A stretch of 64,000 nt of DNA from Poecilobothrus nobilitatus (lineage: Eukaryota; Arthropoda; Insecta; Diptera; Dolichopodidae). The notes under the pieces are model-generated. The model ran no database searches and was not told the DNA's origin. It saw nothing but the letters and a program-made list of their open reading frames with translations. Positions 10,286-21,966 of the stretch are shown piece by piece; positions within the stretch are counted from its first letter, which is position 1; every line of letters begins with the position of its first letter. Made by a program: the position numbers and the translations under genes. The stretch covers positions 101,237,200 through 101,301,199 of the forward strand of contig OX352772.1 in assembly GCA_947095535.1 (NCBI GenBank), written 5' to 3'.

Positions 10286-12820
10286 AAAGTTGTTATATGT
10301 TTTCTAATTTCCTTCTTAAAATGTGCAATATTTACTATACTTTTTAATTCACTTGGTAATTCATTATATATTTTTACACAGTTATATAAGCAGTTGTTAT
10401 TTTGATTATTTGTTTTAAATAAAGATAAATAAAAGTTCGCCTTGTTTCTGGTATTATAATTGTGTATTTCATAATTTCTATTTATGGTGAAATTAGGTTT
10501 AATATAGTCATTTACAATGTTGAAACCAATCATATACAATTCACGTTTACAAATACACCTGAAACTCATATATTTATCTGAATATAACATATTCGTAGGG
10601 TGGCTAATTGGGTAATGATGGATTACCTTGATAGATTTTTTATGAAGCACATTTAGTTTATTAAGCGTATTCTATTGTGCTTTACTACAAATTGGGTTTA
10701 AATACGTTATATTTAATAGAATGTATGAGGAGTAGATTACTTATAACGTTTGACTATCAAAAAATGTTCTAAGTAGCCTTACAATAAAAATGTAAGGGAT
10801 AATTTTTTTTACTACCAAATTTATATGATCTTCCCATTTTAGTTTACTATCTAATATTAAACCTAAATAGTTAAATGATGGTACTACTTAAATACTTTTA
10901 CTATTGTAAAAAAAGTTTTGGTTGGTGAAATTTTTATTTCGAATATTATTTTAGTTTTTTTTATATTTAGTAAGAAACAATGTTTACCAAGCCATTCATC
11001 AATGATTTTAAAATCCTCTTCAATAGAATATTTAGTTTCAATTTCACTGTCTGTTGCATATTTCAAAACAATGTCATCCTTATAGAGTTGGATAGCCCCT
11101 TTTAAGTTTAAATTAGCTATATCATTTATATATATTTTAAACAAATCCGGCCCTAGAATAGAGCCTTGTGGAACCTCTTTTTTGATTGTTTTTGGTTGAC
11201 TGAGAACTCCATTTATTTTAACTTTTTGTTTTCGATTGCCTAAACAACTTTTGAAAAAAGAAATTTGTTCTGTCGTGGGATTCATTTAAGTAAGTTTTAA
11301 TAAAAGGATTTTGTGATCCACGCAGTCAAAAGCTTTTTGTAAGTCAATAAAAACACATGCAACATATTTTTTTTTGTCTAAATTTTTTGTGATGAAGTTA
11401 GACTTAAACACGCAGTTGTTGCGTTAGAATTCTGCTCAAATCCATATTGTTCATTGTGCAGAATTTTATTATTTACGACGAATAAGTTTAAGCGATTTTT
11501 GATGACAATTTCAAAAATTTTTGATAATGCGCTTAGGACAGAAACAGGATGATAGTTTGACCGATTTGTTACTTCGCCATTTTTGAAAATTGGGGTAATA
11601 ATAGCGGTTTTAAGAGAATCCGGGAAAGAGCTTGTTTGAAATGAAATATTTATGAATTTTACTAATACCTGAGTAAATTGTTGAGCAAAACGTTTTACAA
11701 ATTTGGTGGAAATGCTGTCATACCCATTGGCTGCACCCGATTTTAGCATATTAATGGCCTTACTCACTCCTTCTATGTTTGTAGGTGTTGAATCGAACTC
11801 ATAAGTAATATTTGGTCTAAAGTTTTGAACATATTCATGATCTATTGAACCGAACGGACAATCTATCTCATCAGTGACATTTACAAAGTAATTATTCAAA
11901 TTTTCGGCAATGTCAACATCTTTATCAAAGATTTCGTTATTACATTTTATACTTTTAATGGTTGATTGAGAAAGGGGAGAACTTTTATTAAACATTATTT
12001 TTTTGTAAAGATTCCACAGTCTTTTACTGTTGGTGGAGGCTTTTCCTATTTGGTCACAACAAAATGTTATTTTAGCCTGTTTTATTAATTTTTTAACTTA
12101 AAGTTTGGATTGTTCGTACAAATTTTTCAGATGTAAATCATTAGGATATTTTTTTTCAAATTTAAAACAGGAATTTCGAATTTTCATTTTAGCTAATATT
12201 TCATTTGTCATCCATTCATGCTTTTTATTTTTATCTCTTACTGGTACATTTTTCATATTTTTTGTTAATAAACTAGTTAACTCATAAACTATTTCATTTC
12301 AATTATTGTAAGTAGTAAGTTTAGACCATATCATATTCTTAGTTATATTTTCGTAGTTTAAGACTGTTTTAATATTTATAATATTCCCTAATATTGGCTT
12401 TTGATCCATATTTATAAAGAATAATTGGTGATCAGAGATATTAGTGTCCAAAATATGGAAAAAATATTGATTTTTTATAATATCCGTAATAAAATGATCT
12501 ATATTTGTTTGCGACGTGTTGCCAAATCTAGTCGCATATTGCTCAGATATTTTATTGTAGACAACAAATCCTAAGTTTTAACATCGCACGAGTTGTGATT
12601 TAACATATTTAAGTTCATATCTCCTACAATAATAGAATTCTTATATTTAATGGTATATTCATCAATTTTATTAATGAAATCAGTAACATGAGTTAAGCAG
12701 CCTGTAAACGGATGCAATATTTATTCTTTGTTGCAGTAATTTAACTACCAGAATGTTTGATTTTGTAAATTCTTCCTCAAAAACTAACTCGCTACTTATT
12801 TTCTGATGATCAAAAGATGA
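10286..12820 (-). mobile_element. Family C LINE copy C2, minus strand
   Basis: C2 is the longer of two adjacent minus-strand family C copies. Its 3' end is cut at the position equivalent to 8300 in C1, directly against P2, so it has no poly(A). It extends through the reverse transcriptase and most of the endonuclease to about 12820, where a family B fragment begins. ORF1 is absent. Confidence 0.7.
10290..12820 (-). pseudogene. Family C ORF2 (endonuclease and RT) relic, copy C2
   Basis: From the right, the endonuclease part shows SNILVVKLLQQ and then IIVGDMNLNMLNHNSCD (12570-12670), the DxN core of an APE-type endonuclease. The linker follows, then an open stretch (11378-11995) with FDKDVDIAENLNNYFVNVTDE, the AANGYDSISTKFVKRF block and RT motifs 1-2. 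Motif A near 11340 reads VFIDLQKAFDCVDH. Motif B is EVPQGSILGP, with the usual first Gly changed to Glu, and motif C is YKDD instead of YADD. The C-terminal block (10290-10650) matches C1. Several frameshifts separate the pieces. Confidence 0.75.
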
Positions 12821-12829
12821 TCTTCTTCA

Positions 12830-13060
12830 AAAGATGCAGTTCTGTAAAATTTGGTTGTGCTGGTACAATAGATTCTGGTACCTGTCATACAACTAAACAA
12901 TTTACATAATGTCTGGTTTATTGTTAAGGTCAGTACTAAAACATTTGAAAATTTTTAAAAGATGATCAAGTCTTATAGAAACAGGATATATTATGTTCAA
13001 ACGCGTATCCCAGAGTTGGAACAGTCTACTCTACTGCACTCTTCCTCGTTTTTATTAAAA
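12830..13060 (+). mobile_element. Family B repeat fragment B3 (3' end)
   Basis: This contains one module with TGTAAAATTTGGTTGTGCTG and a CTGTCATACAACT-like block, then AGATGATCAAGT..TATAGAAACAGG and the family B terminal block CCCAGAGTTGGAACAGTC with a CTCTTCCTCGTTTTTA end. It matches 37960-38146 closely. It has no coding potential. Confidence 0.65.
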
Positions 13061-13410
13061 TTTTTGTTTCAGTTTCTGATGGGGCTATTTGCCAATATAT
13101 ACCATACTCATTATATTCCATTAAAAAGGGTGTGAAGAGTACTTTCTAACGGTATAATAATGAATATAGGAAGTCTTTGAAAATTTCACATGTATAGAGA
13201 TTGTTTTCTGAAAGTTGAAATTTTTTTTTTTTTTGTAAATTCGCACTTTTAACTGCAATATCTCAAAAATGCTAGTTCCGATTAGGATGAGACAAGATGT
13301 ATATTACTCATAGTATTAGGCTCTACAATACTGCAGAAAATGGTTCCAATTTATTGGGCCTTGGACCATTTCTTTCTACAGCAGATATGTAGGCACTTGG
13401 GCCAAACAGA
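13061..13410. other. Unassigned repeat-like sequence
   Basis: No gene is visible. Phrases such as AACTGCAATATCTCAAAAATG resemble the style of interspersed fly repeats, but I found no second copy in the window. Confidence 0.4.
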
Positions 13411-13416
13411 TCATTA

Positions 13417-13476
13417 GGTCACCCGGTAGTAGGTCACCCGGAAGTTGGTCACCCGGTAGTAGATCAAACCGTAGTT
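13417..13476 (+). repeat. 15 bp tandem repeat, four units
   Basis: Three units of GGTCACCCGGTAGTA (the middle one ending AAGTT) are followed by one diverged unit, GATCAAACCGTAGTT. The unit is much GC-richer than the surroundings. Confidence 0.85.
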
Positions 13477-14234
13477 ATACAAGAAGTAGGTTAACGTCAT
13501 AAATGTAGGTCGCACAAGCGACAGCGACCGTCAGACAAGTCTTGTTGTTTATAAAGATTGTATACATGTTTTAAGTAATAGGTAAACATGGAAATAGTAA
13601 GAAAAATGGTTTTATATGCTTGCAATTTTGAAATAAATTTTTTTCTTGTTTTTTTTTCGTTTTTTTTATGATAAGTATTTAAATAAGTGGAAAGCAAAAC
13701 CATTAATTAATTGTTATGTAAAACAAATATGAATAAAAAGAAAAAAAACAGGAAATCAAAATATCTAACGTAATATAGGTTTACTTCTTATTGATCTTGG
13801 CTTAAGTAATAGGCGTATATGCAAAGTAGAAAGCAAAAATGGTTGATAAATGTAAAAAGAAAAAAACAAAAAAAGTTCGCAAGATACAATAATTTTAAAA
13901 GGAACAACGCCTCTTATAAAATTCATAAAGAAAAAGTGCAAACTGTTTTTCTGTCTACATAATGATCAAACCATTGAAAAAAAATATGCGTTTTTACATG
14001 TACCTAACTATTTGTGTTGTTTCTTATTTCTAACAGATTTATTTACATGTTCAGAAAATTTTTATTTAACTAGAAATATTTTACAATTTTATAAAAATCT
14101 GAATTGAAAAATTTTTACAATGATCAAATGTTAAGATTGCAGAAATAGTGAGATCCAATTTTTCTATACGTCTTTGAAATCTAATTCTGTATATAAATTT
14201 GAAGAGTTTTAATTTAATATTTTTCTTTTTAGAG

Positions 14235-15112
14235 ATGAATATAGACATTAAAACAATTTTTTACAGCACATCTAAAACTGAAAAAATGATGATGAATGAT
14301 GATGAAGATACCGATTCATCTCCTCAAACCAATTTGTCTGTCAATTTATCAGAAATTGATATAAATGGATGCACTTTGCAAAGTCTAGCTTTGTATATGA
14401 AAATGATGGTTACTGTAGTGCTTTAAATTCAAAAATCCCAAAATTACTTCTCAGCACAAATGGATGCTACACAAAATCAATTAAAGGATTTTGTAAAGTA
14501 TAAGAAACAAGTCCTGGAAGAAAATAAAAAGCTAAAAGAGGAAATAAATCTCATTGAGGATAGAACAATTGAACTGGGAAGATCGTAAATAAATTGCAAT
14601 ACCAATTAGATGAAAGTGAACAAAAAAAAAATAACAACAATATAGTACTTTCTGGTCTACCTTCAAATATCGAGAATCCAGTGGATACTGTACACTCGAT
14701 ATTTAACAAAATCCAAGCTAGCATTTTTAAGGAGAACATCGTAAAAGTATCTAGTTTAAAAAAGTATTCCAAAAATAATAAAAATGGGGACAATGCTCTA
14801 TACTTGATCGAGTTAAAATGTGATAAAGATAAAGATGAAGTTATTGTGAAGAAATCCAGCTACAAAAATCTTTTCACAGTGGATGTAGGCCTGGAGAAAC
14901 ATGGAAACAAAGAAATATTTTTTCGACACCATCTTACTTCCCTGCAATCCAAATTATACTATGAGGCTAAGCAGCTCAAAATATCAGAAAAATTTAAATT
15001 CCTGTGGATCAAAAATAATGAAATCTTCTTGCGGAAAACGGACAACTCCAAGGTATTTAGAATTGAAAATTTATGCGATATCAGTTTTATTAAAACAAAA
15101 TACTGCAAATAA
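14235..15112 (+). pseudogene. Family C ORF1 (coiled coil plus FP-like domain), copy C3
   Basis: The first part (14235-14426) has MNIDIKTIF, an acidic Ser/Asp stretch and LSEIDINGCTLQSLALYM. A frameshift near 14426 leads into a coiled-coil-like stretch rich in Lys, Glu and Gln (about 14430-14585), again frameshifted. The last part is open from 14594 to 15112: NNIVLSGLPSNIENPVD, a central LIELKCDKDKDEV strand, and a C-terminal block with KLYYEAKQLK, KFKFLWIKNNEIFLRK and IENLCDISF. That order matches ORF1 proteins of insect LINEs with a baculovirus FP25K-like C-terminal domain, thought to bind nucleic acid. A PHD-like finger seen in copy C4 is not visible here. Confidence 0.7.
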
Positions 15113-16459
15113 CTGCAATGTACTACATAAAATAACCATTTCAAAACTTTTTATATTTTCAAAAAAAAAAACTTTTATTTTATTTATATTATTATATTGT
15201 GTCTAAAATTATTTATAAATTTACACTTTTTAATATTTTTTGTAACAATTCTAACTTTTAATATAATATATAACAATGCTTTTGAAAATTTTTACATTTA
15301 TAAATCAAATTTAATTTTTTTTTCTCATTTAATCTTGAACAATTTGTTAATTAAATCCACAACAACAATTAACTTATTAATTAACTTAATATGTTTTAAT
15401 ATAATTCATCAAGTATTAATTTATTTCCCTTTGGCATCTACTTTTTATACAATTATTTTCACTACTAAACTACATATAGATTTTTTTATTGCTTTATTAA
15501 AACAAAACTATACAAATAATTATTATTTATACAAAGCAATATGTTCAAAACTTTTTTTATTTTTTAAAATAAATTTTTACTTTAATTCTATAATTACAAT
15601 ATTTCTTTTTCTAAAACTAATTTACAATAATACACTTTTTTTAATATTCTTTACAATAATTCCAATCAATATAAATATTTTCATTCTTCGATTAAATTCA
15701 ATATTAACTTTATCTATATTATACAATTTTGTAGTGATTGATATACTGATTTCAATCACTGATAAGTTAAATTCTTTTCCAATCTAACTTTTAACATAAA
15801 CTGTAACATTGCTTTTGGAAATTTTTACATTCATATATCAAATTTAATTTTTTTTTCTCATTTAATCTTAAATTATTTGTTAATTAAATCAACAACAACA
15901 ATTAACTTAACCTATAACATTCCTTTACTAATATGGTTCAATATAATTAATCAAATATCAATTTATTTTTCTTTGGCATCTACTTTTTATTCAATAATAT
16001 TCACTACTAATTTTCATATAGATTTTTTTTTTATTGCTTTATTAAAACAAAACTATGCAAGTAATTATTATGTACACAAAGCAATATGCTCAAAACTTTT
16101 TTTATTTTTTAAAACAAATGTATACTTTAATTCTATAATTACAATGTTTTTTTTTCTAAAATTAATTTATAATAATACACTTTTTTTCTTATTTTACTTT
16201 CTCACTTTATATATTTCACTTTGCTTCACATTACGAGTATTTAATTATTTTAATAATTTAATTTACCTATTATTCTTAATTAAAAAATTTTTAATAACAA
16301 TTGTATCTTATCAAAACACGTTTCACAAAAATCTTAACAAATCAAGTTCAAATGTCAAATATTATTTAAAAATAATATTAATTTTTACATACAATCTTGC
16401 TCTTATTGATCAGCTGGCAATGTTTATCCAAATTATCCAAATTGTTTTTTTTATTGCAA
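15113..16459 (+). repeat. Family C inter-ORF spacer with tandem duplication, copy C3
   Basis: Two units repeat with an offset of about 533 bases: GCTTTTGAAAATTTTTACAT at 15278 returns as GCTTTTGGAAATTTTTACAT at 15811. Similarity continues for over 400 bases, through the AACAACAATTAACTTA and AAAACAAAACTAT blocks. Each unit carries a long open frame of hydrophobic codons, at 15197-15787 and 15877-16473. The two frames align in the same register: blocks such as STTTINL, SIITIFLFLKLIYNNTLF versus SIITMFFFLKLIYNNTLF, and ICSKLFLFFK are shared. The clearest length differences (3 and 9 bases) keep the frame. Most base differences change the residue, so selection on the protein is doubtful. ORF1-ORF2 spacers in LINEs are usually much shorter. 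Confidence 0.65.
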
Positions 16460-18970
16460 ATGCACTTAGATGAAACAGAGAACTTAGAAAACCAATTTAG
16501 AGTGGAACATTACCTACATTATGATTCAAGTTCAATGAGCTTAAAATATCAAAATAACTTTAATATATTGTACTTAAATATACAAAGTTTAAGAAAAAAA
16601 TTGTTTGAAGTAGAAACTTTAATTGAAAGTCTTAAATGTGATGTAGATGTAATTTTCTTAACTGAGATATGGCTTCTTTCTTCTGTAAATATTTTCTTTA
16701 ATCTACCAGGGTATGATTCGTATTTTATTAATCGAGAAAAACCTTTCGGTGGAATTTGCTATCTACATAAGAGATCACTTTCCTAGTAATATTTTTATTA
16801 GTGAGGAATTTGAAAATAGCCAAATATTGGGAATTAAGCTAACGAAGGAAAATTTTAATATTATTGGCATATACAGATCACACGAGACAAACCCTATGAA
16901 CTTTATTAATAGATTTGATGAGCTAACTTCAAACCTTAAAAGAGCTATAATAGTAGGGGATTTTAATCTAGATTTATTAAATGTTAACAACTTTGAAATA
17001 ATATCGTATAAAAATATGTTGCTAAGTAATGGTTTTCTGATTTGTAATAAGATATCCGAAAAATTTGCAACTAGATTTGGAACACAATCAAAAACAATAA
17101 TTGATCATTTTGAAACTGATATGCTAGAGAAGGAATATCAATTACATGTCCTAGACTGTTCTTTGTCTGATCATCAAATGCTTTTTATCAGTACTGATAG
17201 GAAGTGCAAAAAAAGTAATAACGTAAAATATAAAATAATATGTAGTTTTAAACTACAGTAACATTGAAACTGATGATTTCTGGTTAACCATTGAATCTTA
17301 CAATGAAGCTGATGAAATCATTGATAATCTTACTTCTTTAATAAATAATAATACTGTACGTATCGAAATAAAAAATATTAAAAAAAAAAAGACATGGATG
17401 ACTGAGGAGATTCTAAGAGTAATGAAAATCAGAGACTCATTTAACAAATACAGAAAAAAATATTTGGGTAATGAACGCATTAGTAACTTATATATTAAAT
17501 ATAGAGATAGGGTTAAAAAATTAATCACTGAGGAAAAAAAAATACTGCTCGGACAGAATATCTTTACACCCCAGTGATACTAAAAGACTGTGAAATTTAT
17601 ATAAAGAGATCATTTTTAACACTGATTCCATCGAGCAAAAAAATCCAATTAAAATAATATGTCAGAATAATAAAACAATCGAAAATGAAAAGGAAATCTC
17701 AGAATGTTTTAACAACTTTTTTGTAAATGTAACGAAAGAAATTATCGTACCTAATACTACCCTTGATCATGTTTACATGAACCAATTCAGGGGTACTATC
17801 TTCTCAAACTTTCAATTGACTGAAACAAATTCCGAAGAGGTCTGCACAGCTATCAGCACATTAAATGCGGCAGCAGCGACTGGAATTGATAATATTTCTA
17901 CGAAATTTATCAAACGCTTTGCGGATCGTTTGGTTCCAACTTTCGTTAAGTTAATTAATAAAGCATTTCGTAACGGTATTTTTCCAAATAAACTTAAATC
18001 GGCTATTATAATTCCAATTTATAAAAGCGGAAGTAATACAGATTGCTCAAACTATAGGCCAATTTTTATTTTACCTGCTATTTCTAAGATTTTTGAAATA
18101 GTTATAAAAATAGATTGAATTATTTTATTTCTAATAATAATATTTTAAACGAGCAACAATTTGGTTTCCAAACGAAATCTAATACCACAGCTGCATGTCT
18201 GAATCTAACCGACTTTATATCGAAAAGTATTAACAGCAAAAAATATACTAGTTGCGTATTCCTTGATCTAAAAAAAGCATTTGATTATGTTGACCACCAA
18301 ATATTATTGCTTAAACTTGCTAACTTTAATTTTACCAGTATACAACAACAACTTTTTAAATCATATTTACAAAACAGAATGCAAAGAGTTCGCATTAATA
18401 ACACATATAGCTCGGAAAAGGTTATGTATAAAGGTGTACCGCAAGGCTCGATTTTAGGACCGGACCTTTTTAAGATATATATTGATGATCTAGCTCTTCT
18501 AAACTTAAAAGGAAATCTACAATTATATGCAGATAATGCGGTCCTAAAATACCCTGAAGCTAGTGAAGAAAGTACAAAACTTTCAATTCAAAATGATCCT
18601 GAAATAATTCAAGAATGGTTAAATAAGCATAGGATTAGTTTAAATGTAAACAAAACAAAAATAATTATTTTCCAAAATAAATCGTGGAACTTAGAAACAA
18701 ATATACCTTTTGAAAATGAGAATATTGAAATTGTCAAAAATTTTAATTACTTAGGATTAAACACTACAAATTAGACTATATAGACTACAAATTAAACTGG
18801 TGCGATCACATTGATAATGTAATAAAAAGAATAGGGCCATACATATTCATCTTACATAGATTAAAAAATTTTCTTTCTAAGGAAGCTTTGTATACGGTCT
18901 ATACATCTTATATAAAATCACACATCTCATACCATCTCTTATCTCAACCCAATTTGGGGTAGAGCCGCGA
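16460..18970 (+). pseudogene. Family C ORF2 (endonuclease and RT), copy C3
   Basis: A likely start is ATG 16460 (MHLDETENL). The endonuclease shows FNILYLNIQSLRKK, DVIFLTEIWL (catalytic Glu), then after a frameshift near 16770 ILGIKLTKENFNIIGIYRS, IVGDFNLDLLN and LSDHQMLFIS. The linker (17270-17570) is in pieces. RT blocks from 17777 include AATGIDNISTKFIKRFAD, NYRPIFILPAISKIFE, QQFGFQTKS, motif A VFLDLKKAFDYVDH, motif B GVPQGSILGPDLF and motif C LYADNAVLKY. In motif C the second catalytic Asp is Asn. A stop splits the RT at 18118 and the frame closes at 18774. A last scrap with AL-YTVYTSYIKS follows. The copy cannot encode an active enzyme. Confidence 0.8.
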
Positions 18971-18995
18971 ATGTCTAAATGAATAAATTTACTTT

Positions 18996-19603
18996 ATTTT
19001 CGCAATACTGGTTATTATAATTTTCCTCTGAACTAAGCTCTTCTGCAGGGTATGGTGGTTTGGAGTGATATACAGTAGGAATTAAACTTCCTTTTTCTAG
19101 TATACTCTTTTAGAAAATATTGCTTTTCATTTCCTCGTAAAAATTTGTAGGTCAACTACGAAAATTTGATTTTCAATGTTGAAGGTTTACGGAAGAATAT
19201 TCATTTTAATAACTAAATTTACATTTATATTAACTTCGGGAAAACAGCTCTTCCCATAGATATAGGTTAGCAGAGTTAGTTTTTAATTAATACAAATATG
19301 CAGTTTCACCCATTTGTTACTTATTATCGATGATATGATGTTAAATTCTCATGATAAGTATGTATGTGATTTATTTACTAGAGGATCACATCATGGAAAT
19401 TTATCTGTAATATTTGTAACATAAAATGTTTTTCGCAAAGGTAAATTTTCAAAAGCTATTTCACTCAACTGTAAATATCTAGTACTTTTCAAAAATCCAA
19501 GAGATAAATCGCAGATATTACATCTAGCTCGCCAAATATATCCCAATCAAATCAAAGTATTTGAAAAAGTATATATTGATGTGAAGTCAGTCCCATACGG
19601 CAA
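18996..19603 (+). pseudogene. Polinton ATPase relic, copy P3 (longest 3' part)
   Basis: P3 aligns with P1 from its start (TTTTCGCAATACTGG) through the Walker B region (IDDMM near 19330). Unlike P1 and P2 it then continues in a frame that is clearly the C-terminal half of the Polinton ATPase: after GSHHGNLSVIFVT comes one stop in place of the Gln of TQN, then NVFRKG, a YLVLFKNPRDKSQILHL block, ARQIYPNQ and VKSVPYGNY, ending at a stop at about 19601. The FKNPRDKSQ and ARQIYP blocks are hallmarks of this ATPase. P3 therefore shows the original gene order that P1 and P2 have lost. It joins directly to a Jockey fragment at 19604. Confidence 0.8.
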
Positions 19604-21115
19604 CTATTAAAATTCAACTGCTCACCGCAAATATCTGAAATATCCCACTTCGATTTTGAACATATGAATTGGACTACGTCACTGATATAGATAACTTGAT
19701 ATATTTATTACAAAATTCTATAAGAGATGCGATAGAAATTGCAGTTCCAAAAATTAATATACAAACTTTCAAAACTGTTTTTCCAATTTACATTTTAAAC
19801 TATATTACTAAAAGAAATTCTATAAAAAAAGTGGCACCGTACAAGAGCAATGATATATAAGAAAGAAATGTAACACTTAAACCAAACTAGTAAACCAGAA
19901 ATTACTAAATTTAGAAATCTAAAATGAAATTCACTATCAAAATATTTTGACAAAGCTTCGAAATCTTTTTGGAAGATTTGTAAAGTAATTAAAACACGTT
20001 AGTTACACAGACAAGGCCAATCATATTGCAAAGCACTTCTTAGATAAGCACAAGCAGAATATTAAAATCACTCAAATTATATTTAAATCACTCAAACTGC
20101 AAAACTTTTATTGAAGCGGAAATCATACAATTAATAAGTACAATAAAAAAAAAAAAGCCTGGGTTGTCGACGGCATTTTTTTCCATGTTTAAATCCTTTA
20201 CCATTTAAAGGTATCAGTTACTTAACGTTCTGATTTAACTCGTACTTGAAATTAAGTTATTTTCCAAATAATTTGAAGGAGGCTAAAATTATCCCGATAT
20301 TTAAATATAGATCACCTCCAAATAAACCAGACAGTTACAGAACAATTAGCTAGCTTAGTAGCATTTCAAAAATCTTTGAAAAACTATTAAAAGCTCGTTT
20401 AGTAGACTTTGCTACCGAAAACCACAATTTACTACCATCCACTAGTTAGAATAAAAAACTACGTTGTGTTGGTATGGTTACTCTCGACATAATTCGGCAT
20501 TTGATTGTGGTTGGAACTTGGCCTAATGCATATATTAAATCCACTTGGCTTTCCAATATACTTCATAAAAATAGTTAAAAGTTTTCTAAGCAACAGAACC
20601 TTTAGAGTTCAATTAAGTAGTACCAAATCTGAATTAAACTCTATTCCAGCCGGAACTCAAGAAAACTGTCTTGCTTCAATTTTTGCTGATGACACACCTA
20701 TATTAACAGTGGGCACATTAGATAGTCATATTCAAAACCAGATAAAACAACTCTAGGTAGTTTTTCTGAATATTTTACCTCATGGAAATAAAAGTTAATG
20801 AGGAAAAAACAAAATCAATTTGTTTTACCCACAAACGTAAGTCTTATTATATTTCTCAAAATAAGGTTTTATAAAATTCTACAGAAATAGAATGGGTTGA
20901 CAGCATTAAATACTTAGGAATTACTCTAGATTCAAAGTTAACTTTTAAATCCCATTCCGCAAAAACACAAATAAAATAAATAAAACAATCCGCGAACTTT
21001 TTCCATTCACAATCGTAATTCTTATCTATCAATAGAAAACTAATTGATCCTAATGACCACAATTTTTCAACCAAAGAAAATTAAGAACTAATAACAAAAA
21101 AAAAATGTTCTCACA
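19604..21115 (+). pseudogene. Jockey-like ORF2 relic, 3' part (left copy J1)
   Basis: The relic starts abruptly after the Polinton fragment at a CAACTGCTCACCGCAAATATC block. It reads LQNSIRDAIEIAVPKIN and ITKRNSIKKV (the linker before the RT), then AKIIPIFKYRSPPNKPDSYR and LSSISKIFEKLLKARL (RT motifs 1-2), then IVKSFLSNRTFRVQLSSTKS and motif C in IFADDTPIL. Motif A is badly decayed. Motif B is reduced to AGTQENCLAS and runs directly into FADD, so some 25 residues between B and C are missing. A WVDSIKYLGITLDSKL block follows near 20890. The same defects occur in J2, so they predate the duplication. Confidence 0.75.
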
Positions 21116-21350
21116 ACAAGAAAGTTAATTTGTGGATGGAGGTAAATCTTGAAACGTGGATCTTGAAACATTATCAGAGAAACCAAAACAGTGGGCATTC
21201 AACAATTGTTGAAAGTAGCACAATCGAGAGAATTAAAATCAAATTATCAAAGAATATTGTTGGAAAGGATTAAAAATTGTATACAGAAATTTGAAGAGAA
21301 TATTATATTTAACAAAAATCACAAAATGATATTACATAAAAACAATAAAA

Positions 21351-21966
21351 GACAAGGAAGAGTGCAGTAGAGTAGACTGTGTCAATTCTTCGATACGCGT
21401 ATGAACGTAATATATACTATTTCTATAAAACTTGATCATCTTAAATTTCGGATGTTTTAGTACCAAGAAATATGTATTTAAATTTTGGAGTTGTATGACA
21501 ACTACCCGGATATGCTGCACCAGCACAACCAAATTTTACTGAAGTTATTGCCATAAAGCTTGTTCATCTTTTGTAAGATTTCAAAAATTTAGGTTCATTA
21601 AGTTCCAAGATGTGCAAGAAGCCTAAACCGTCTGGGCTAGAGCAACCAAATTTCATAAAAGTTATTGCCACTAAACTTGCTACTTTTATTTATAAAATTT
21701 CAGATGTCTAGCTTTATTAAGTACGAAGTATGGCGATATAAAATATGCTTATTTGAAAAAATGTAAGCCTCCTAGCTCCTTTATTTTTTAAGTTATCTTG
21801 TGGACGAGCGGTCGGACGGAGGGACATATAGAAGGAGCATCGGGCCGGCGTACATGATTTAATCGACTCAGGAATTGATTCTGAGCTGATCCATAACGTG
21901 TCACATGCGTAATGGCAAATTTATTACGAGTATACCATTGAACATACGTTTATACTGGTATAAAAA
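21351..21966 (-). mobile_element. Family B repeat, copy B4
   Basis: On the minus strand this carries the family B terminal block at its left edge (GAAGAGTGCAGTAGAGTAGAC, read in reverse), modules with the GTTGTATGACAACTACCCGG block, a GGTCGGACGGAGGGAC block and a 5' region with CTGAGCTGATCCATAAC. It is repeated at 27421-28036 as part of the 3.1 kb duplication. Confidence 0.65.

Larger units (their letters stand above)
13689..18990 (+). mobile_element. Family C LINE copy C3, long copy
   Basis: C3 is the most readable plus-strand family C element. It has a leader (13689-14234, matching 39-560), ORF1 (14235-15112), an inter-ORF spacer with a tandem duplication (15113-16459) and ORF2 (16460-18970). 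It ends in the middle of the ORF2 C-terminal region, with no 3' UTR or tail, where the third Polinton ATPase relic begins. ORF2 motifs place it in the CR1/Jockey group; the PHD-finger plus FP-domain ORF1 architecture inferred from C3 and C4 favours a CR1-like clade. Confidence 0.75.
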
